From Strix aluco (taxonomy: Eukaryota; Chordata; Aves; Strigiformes; Strigidae), in assembly GCF_031877795.1 (NCBI RefSeq), contig NC_133932.1, positions 93,540,994-93,604,993 on the forward strand: DNA of 64,000 bases, written 5' to 3'. Shown one piece after another: positions 62,101 through 64,000 of the stretch; within the stretch, counting starts at the first letter, position 1, and each line of letters opens with the position of its first letter. Made by a program: the position numbers and the translations under genes. The notes under the pieces are model-generated. The model had not been told where the DNA came from. It searched no databases and saw only the letters and a program-made list of their open reading frames with translations.

Positions 62101-64000
62101 GATAATTTGAAGGGTGTCTAATGTACTTTTTCCTACAATTTTGGGCTTAAATTTATCTCCCTTCTACTTTATGCCTTTTTCCACATTATGGCAGCACACT
62201 AAAATCACTGTAACTCTTCTTTTATCCAGGCTGCCTTAGGGCTAGTTCCTAGGGCATGTAGGCAAGTCACCTTAGCGTAATAAAGGAGGTACACAAAGGC
62301 GCATACTGTTTTGTGCTATACTTTATGCTGTATCACTTTCCAAATACTTCCACAAGCAGTTTCCATGTTTCAAAGCCCATTAATTAAGTTTTCTTATTTT
62401 GTTTCATTGTGTATGCATTTCATCATAGATAACAACGTATCATCGTGACTCTTTTTCACTAACTTTCTGAAGCTAACTCAGGTCTCTTGCTCAGGGAATT
62501 TGCTAATTAGAGATGTTTTCTTTGGTGGTAAGGTTCCTCCTAAGAAAATGGTGAAATGACTTTGAAGATGAAATTACAAACAGGGCACTGGATGTTCTGC
62601 ATTCATGAAAAGCACCGAGTCCACTATTACTTGTGAGTGAACAAGCAAAATCAGGAAAGACAGGTTGAGGCACCTTATACCTTTAAGGCCAGGAAAAAAA
62701 ATAAATAAATATGGTAAATAAGTGTCCTGTCTGTGTAATACAAGTTTGGGATTTCTGCTTTATGTTCAAAAATAATTTGAATTTAAATATTCAGAAGAAT
62801 AATCAAACTTTTCCCAAATTTAAAGTAGTAAGGATTCTTTATATCTCAGTCTTAAGTGTGTTTAGTCTCTACCTTCTGTTATGTTTTTTTTTTTTTTTTC
62901 TTCTACGATTGCTTATCAACTGCTTACATTATTGAAATTTTGTTTCCCGGGTAGATACTTTCAGATCTTCACTCCTTCTCTTTGATAAGTTAAATAGCCT
63001 GAGCTCATTAAATCTTTCACTGCTTTTTTTTTTTCCCCCCTTTGCAGTCATTTTTCTTTCAGGTGCTCATCATGAATAACACTCATTTTGCCCTTGCTTG
63101 TACTTGCATAGCCTAACTGTTTTTAGTAAAGGATGGTTTTGTTTAGTGGGACTGTATAGATGTAACAGAATAAAAACTTTGGTGGGGCACAGAGAACTTC
63201 GTTAATAATACTGTTGCTGCAGGAACAGGGGTGGGACTCCTGCATAATGAGCAAAGTCGTGTTAGTTTTGCTAGGCTAACAGCAGTAAAGAGTGGCGAAA
63301 ACGAAACTCTGAAGTGAGCAAACATTTGTCTTAATGCTTCCCAAAAGCAGGTCTGTTCAGTAAAAAGATGGTATTTTTCAAGTTATTTCTTGGAGTGAAA
63401 CTGTTGTTTAAGAGTCGGCATTTGTTCAGGCAGGGTACTCTTAAGATGTTGTGTACCATGTGAAGGGACTTTGTGGATTTCTGTTCTTCAGAAAAGTCAG
63501 AGTCCAATGGCATGAGTAATTATAAGAATGGCATTTTTAATGAAAATCTATTTTAAGAGTATTTTGAGTAGTTCCTGTTTCCAGAGTCAAAAAGGAAGTG
63601 ATTTGAGATAGGGACATTAAGTGCAGACAATACCAGACTTTCCAGGTCTGATCCTTTAACTATAGTACACTCATGCTCTAAGGTACAATATCTTGTGACT
63701 TTTCAGGATCAAACAGCATTGAAGGACTAGTGTTCAAAAGGAAAAAAAAAAAAAAAAAGCACTTTTAATCTTTAGTCTGTTAGCAAATAGGTCTATTAAG
63801 TGTTAAACAGTGTGAGATAAAATACATGATTAAGGACTATGGACTACAGCTAGAGTAATCCAACAATTAATTGAGATTGTTGAATCAAGCTCAAGGAATT
63901 GTCCAATAATAGAACATTTTCTAAAATTAATGGGAAAAAGGTAAGAAAACATCTGACCGATGCATGGCATTCTCAAATGACAAACCAGATACAGTCTGTA
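59191..64000. other. Intron 1, AT-rich, no exon seen
   Basis: AT-rich sequence with T runs (about 59,207-59,219; 62,885-62,900) and an A run (about 63,742-63,758). No exon 2 candidate or known repeat was recognised. Confidence 0.6.

Larger units (their letters stand above)
36765..64000 (+). other. DACH1: DACH1 intron 1 (5' part; continues past the window)
   Basis: At least 27.2 kb of intron with no exon recognised. The residues expected to follow exon 1 (a Ser-Arg-Pro-Gly-Arg-Pro-like stretch) were not found. The first about 1.7 kb is CpG island; the rest is AT-rich. A very long first intron is normal for DACH1 in vertebrates. Sub-features are listed separately. Confidence 0.85.

Overview
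The window is from a bird genome and carries the start of one protein-coding gene, DACH1, on the + strand. Avian origin is indicated by a CR1 LINE 3' end finished with the 8-bp ATTCTATG tail, a degraded LTR of a type I associate with bird genomes, low interspersed-repeat density, and long AT-rich non-coding tracts broken by sharp CpG islands.

Layout. Positions 1-28,000 are AT-rich upstream gene desert. They hold a pure (GGGAA)46 pentanucleotide tract (6,781-7,010), a solo-LTR remnant (about 14,680-15,262), a heavily mutated RTE-clade LINE (about 15,530-17,215) and a CR1 3' end (19,395-19,655). From 28,080 to 38,470 the sequence turns GC-rich in four islands: 28.1-28.4, 30.0-30.35, 34.48-35.28 and 35.48-38.47 kb. 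The last contains the DACH1 promoter, 5' UTR and exon 1. The ATG is at 36,031, and exon 1 ends at 36,758 with a GT donor in phase 2. It encodes 242 complete codons: a low-complexity N terminus followed by most of the Ski/Sno/Dac (DACHbox-N) domain. From 36,759 to the window end lies intron 1, which is not closed here. It contains a Penelope-like element remnant on the minus strand (about 58,640-59,190), an older palindromic repeat (about 50,840-50,945) and several stretches that look like conserved non-coding regulatory elements.

Function. DACH1 is a nuclear transcriptional cofactor of the retinal-determination (PAX-EYA-SIX-DACH) network and is known to sit among gene deserts rich in long-range enhancers. 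Most of this window is therefore plausibly regulatory landscape. Candidate enhancers are listed with low confidence because conservation cannot be measured from one sequence.

No other protein gene, tRNA, rRNA or CRISPR was supported. Most other open frames are chance or low-complexity frames. The most unexpected contents are the RTE and Penelope remnants, recognised only after conceptual translation across frameshifts. I did not find a new biological system that I can defend.
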